DNA of 12,916 nt from Acetobacteraceae bacterium (GTDB taxonomy: Bacteria > Pseudomonadota > Alphaproteobacteria > Acetobacterales > Acetobacteraceae). Numbering within the stretch: position 1 is the stretch's first letter; each line of letters begins with the position of its first letter. The DNA lies in contig DAICYU010000058.1 of assembly GCA_027311485.1 (NCBI GenBank), forward strand, positions 1-12,916, written 5' to 3'. Below, piece after piece: positions 11,015 to 12,916 of this stretch. Under the pieces are notes generated by a model that was not told the DNA's origin, did not search any database, and saw only the letters and a program-made list of their open reading frames with translations. A program made the position numbers and the translations under genes.

Positions 11015-12165
11015 CGTAGGGCGGCCGTCTCAGGAGCCAATGTTTCAGGAGCCGATGTCTCAGGAGCCGATGTGTTGCGGACCGCCCCGTCGGCGCTCGC
11101 ATCAGGGTGTTCGGCGAACCACCGGGCAGCGTAGGTCAGCACATCGTCGGGTGCCGGCTGGCGCAGGTAGGTGGCCAGGTCGCGGCAGATGCGTTCGACC
11201 GGGCTGCCCTGGCGGAATGACGTCAGCCCCAGGGAGCGCTGCACCAGGCGCATCGCATCAAGGCAGGCAGTTTCGACGGCAATGCGCCCCAGGTTGACGG
11301 TGGCGACCCTGTGCTCGGTGTCCAGCGTCGGGTCCTCGGCCGCCAGGGCGACGGTGCGCACCCAGTGGCGGGCGGTTTCACGGGCGATGAATGCCTCACC
11401 CATGCGCGCCTGCGTATGCGGACTGTCGAGCCGGCCGGCATTGCGCAATTGCGCGACGGCATGGTCGACCAGCGCCACCAGCCCGCCGAGCGCGACCGCC
11501 GATCCCCGCCAGGCGCCGGCGGAAAAATCCGGTTCCCGCAGGTAATCGCCGGGCTGCCCCAGCACCGTATCGGCCGACACTTCGCAGCCGGTGAAATCAA
11601 CCGCCCCGGTGACGGCGGCGCGCATGCCGGACAGCGGCGCGGGCAGGGGCGTGACCGTCTCGCCAATGCCGAGCGGCACAACCAGCATCCAGCGGTTGCC
11701 CTCAGGATCATGCGCCGTCAGCAGCGTGCCGGTGGCGAACCCGGCGGCCGAGCAGAACTGCTTGGCGCCGGTCAGCCGGATGCGATCGCCGTGGCGTTGC
11801 ATCAGCAGGCCGCCGTCCGGCGGATCGGTGACCCACAGCGCATACAGGGCGCCATCGCGCACCGACTGGCACACTGTCTGCCATTGCGATGGCGTTCCAT
11901 AGCGCGCGACGAGGTGCAGCGTGTTGATGTGCGCTTCCAGCACGCGCCCGACCGAGAGGTTGCCCCGGCCGACCTGGACCAGCAGCGATGCCAGCGCCTC
12001 GGCCGCCGCGTCGTTGCGCTGCCGGTCCCGGACGGGCAGGACGGGTTCCAGCGCGCCGACCGCGCGCAGACGGTCGATCTCCGCGGCCGGGAAACGCGAC
12101 TCGCGGTCGAGCACCTCGGCCCGCTGCTGCATCCATGGCACCAGGCCGGCGACATAACCGGCCAT
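11011..12165 (-). CDS. Acyl-CoA dehydrogenase-like flavoprotein
   Basis: A 384-residue protein with acyl-CoA dehydrogenase superfamily architecture: N-terminal helical domain (about 1-105), beta domain with ALWVTDPPDGG (109-119) and LTGAKQFCSAAG (131-142), and C-terminal helical domain (about 215-350). I do not see the YEG-type catalytic-glutamate segment of classical enzymes. At the corresponding place lies SPVERICRDLATYLRQPAPD (321-340), which looks more like the R-D-T-H-P-type loop of flavin monooxygenase branches such as DszC or HpaH, though the match is loose. It may therefore be an oxidase or oxygenase rather than a fatty-acid dehydrogenase; amino-sugar N-oxygenases (nitrososynthases) belong to this superfamily. 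The C-terminus ends in a low-complexity SAPET-type repeat tail. ATG 12165 overlaps the glycosyltransferase stop by 1 nt (TGATG) and the stop overlaps the PIG-L start by 4 nt. Confidence 0.85.
   Translation of the reverse strand: MAGYVAGLVPWMQQRAEVLDRESRFPAAEIDRLRAVGALEPVLPVRDRQRNDAAAEALASLLVQVGRGNLSVGRVLEAHINTLHLVARYGTPSQWQTVCQSVRDGALYALWVTDPPDGGLLMQRHGDRIRLTGAKQFCSAAGFATGTLLTAHDPEGNRWMLVVPLGIGETVTPLPAPLSGMRAAVTGAVDFTGCEVSADTVLGQPGDYLREPDFSAGAWRGSAVALGGLVALVDHAVAQLRNAGRLDSPHTQARMGEAFIARETARHWVRTVALAAEDPTLDTEHRVATVNLGRIAVETACLDAMRLVQRSLGLTSFRQGSPVERICRDLATYLRQPAPDDVLTYAARWFAEHPDASADGAVRNTSAPETSAPETLAPETAALR
11030..11074 (-). repeat. Three tandem 15-bp repeats encoding APET pentapeptides
   Basis: Three 15-bp units sit head to tail at 11030-11044, 11045-11059 and 11060-11074. 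On the plus strand they read TCAGGAGCC(A/G)ATGT followed by T, C or G. Read on the minus strand they encode S-A-P-E-T, S-A-P-E-T and L-A-P-E-T near the C-terminus of the flavoprotein (residues about 366-380). The units are in frame, so gain or loss of copies would change tail length without disrupting the gene. Confidence 0.9.
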
Positions 12166-12916
12166 CAGTCGGCCGCCATGGCATCAGCCGGCAGCAAGGC
12201 CCGGGCCATCGCAATCTCCGCCGGCAGATCGACGAAGCGTACCCTCTGGCGGACCAGCCTGGGACTGGCCGCCTCCAGGGCTGCCCAGGCGGCGCCGAAA
12301 AAAGGGCGGCGGAGGGCGTGGCGCAGACAGTCCGGCGTGACCGCCAAATCAGCCGCCAGCCCTGCATCCGTCCCGCCCGCTCGGCATAGCCGCACGCGGC
12401 GGCGCAACGCGTATCGCTGCCAGGCCAGTTGAGGTGGCTCCACCTGCTCATCGGTGAATTCATCCTGGCGCGCCATCCGCCGGCGGATCGTCTCCGCCAT
12501 GCCGCCGGTCGCTCGGCCGGCAACGCGGCCGGACACGGTGACGACGATCCCGGGATCGTGGCGCACCCGCCCGTCATGCTCCCACACCGCACGCACCAGG
12601 GCGCGGTCTTCGCTGCACGGAATGTCGGGGACGCCGCCAACCTTGCGGAACATCGGCATGGTGATGGCCAGGCTGGCACCCGACGCTTCGGTGTGGCGCG
12701 GCGGCGGATCGTGCGGTTCGGGATCGAGCACCCAGGCCAAATTGTCCAGCAGCCCGGTCAGTTCACGTTCCAGTGCGTCGTCCGAATGCAGGTGGCCGGG
12801 GATCAGCCGAGCGTCCTGCGCGTCGATGAGGGCGCGGCCGCAGACGATGTCGGCGCCGGCGTCGATGGCGGCCAGATTGCGAGCGATCCAGTCCGGCGGC
12901 GGCACCGTATCGGCAT
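12165..12916 (-). CDS. Family 2-type glycosyltransferase (partial, 5' end beyond window)
   Basis: The visible 249 residues are the C-terminal part of a GT-A fold glycosyltransferase; the N-terminal nucleotide-sugar-binding strands lie outside the window. At the edge the frame reads (D)ADTVPPPDWI, the DxD-type metal/nucleotide-sugar motif. It is followed by GADIVCGRALID, then the acceptor-side segment GASLAITMPMFRKVGGVPDI and the ED pair in SEDRALVRAV, which supplies the likely catalytic base. The segment TGGMAETIRRRM follows. No strongly hydrophobic transmembrane helices appear, which argues against a NodC/cellulose-synthase-like polymerase and for transfer of single sugars in the cytoplasm. 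It is the most upstream gene seen in the right-hand operon, and its TGA overlaps the flavoprotein ATG. Donor and acceptor cannot be told from sequence. An internal GTG at 12905 is not a real start, since coding clearly continues upstream of it. Confidence 0.88.
   Translation of the reverse strand, partial: ADTVPPPDWIARNLAAIDAGADIVCGRALIDAQDARLIPGHLHSDDALERELTGLLDNLAWVLDPEPHDPPPRHTEASGASLAITMPMFRKVGGVPDIPCSEDRALVRAVWEHDGRVRHDPGIVVTVSGRVAGRATGGMAETIRRRMARQDEFTDEQVEPPQLAWQRYALRRRVRLCRAGGTDAGLAADLAVTPDCLRHALRRPFFGAAWAALEAASPRLVRQRVRFVDLPAEIAMARALLPADAMAAD

Noticed and set aside
11311..12432. A 373-codon plus-strand open frame over the flavoprotein and glycosyltransferase genes.
   Set aside because: No domain features; the minus-strand frames show clear families and overlapping stop/start junctions.

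Overview
The window is a dense, GC-rich bacterial chromosome segment with almost no intergenic space. The divergent recG / sdhE-mfd arrangement, the alphaproteobacterial style of the proteins and the strong G/C third-position bias suggest an alphaproteobacterium, plausibly Rhodospirillales/Acetobacteraceae. That assignment is inference from gene order and protein flavour, not a phylogeny. I see no tRNA, rRNA, CRISPR array, insertion sequence or phage gene.

Left part (1-4467, minus strand): recG, then 57 nt downstream a large SNF2-type helicase with an N-terminal SWIM zinc finger, which runs off the left edge in the middle of its motor. A short divergent intergenic region (about 4468-4568) separates recG from the plus-strand genes.

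Middle (4569-9005, plus strand): sdhE (SDH flavinylation factor), mfd (transcription-repair coupling factor) and a secreted SGNH/GDSL hydrolase. The sdhE/mfd junction carries a 17-bp near-perfect tandem duplication of the mfd start. It creates a six-codon mini-ORF that overlaps the sdhE stop at one end and the mfd start at the other. mfd overlaps the hydrolase start by 4 nt. A small hairpin lies between the convergent hydrolase and carbonic anhydrase genes.

Right part (9077-12916, minus strand): a tightly coupled operon in transcription order GT2-type glycosyltransferase (5' end cut by the window edge), acyl-CoA-dehydrogenase-like flavoprotein, PIG-L-family deacetylase, NodS-like methyltransferase and, 34 nt further on, a beta-carbonic anhydrase. 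The first four overlap each other by 1-4 nt. The set (sugar transfer, N-deacetylation, methylation of a possibly freed amine, flavin oxidation) looks like a small dedicated glycoconjugate-modifying pathway. It is reminiscent of Nod-factor logic but lacks NodA/B/C proper. I do not recognise its product, and it is the best candidate here for an undescribed system.
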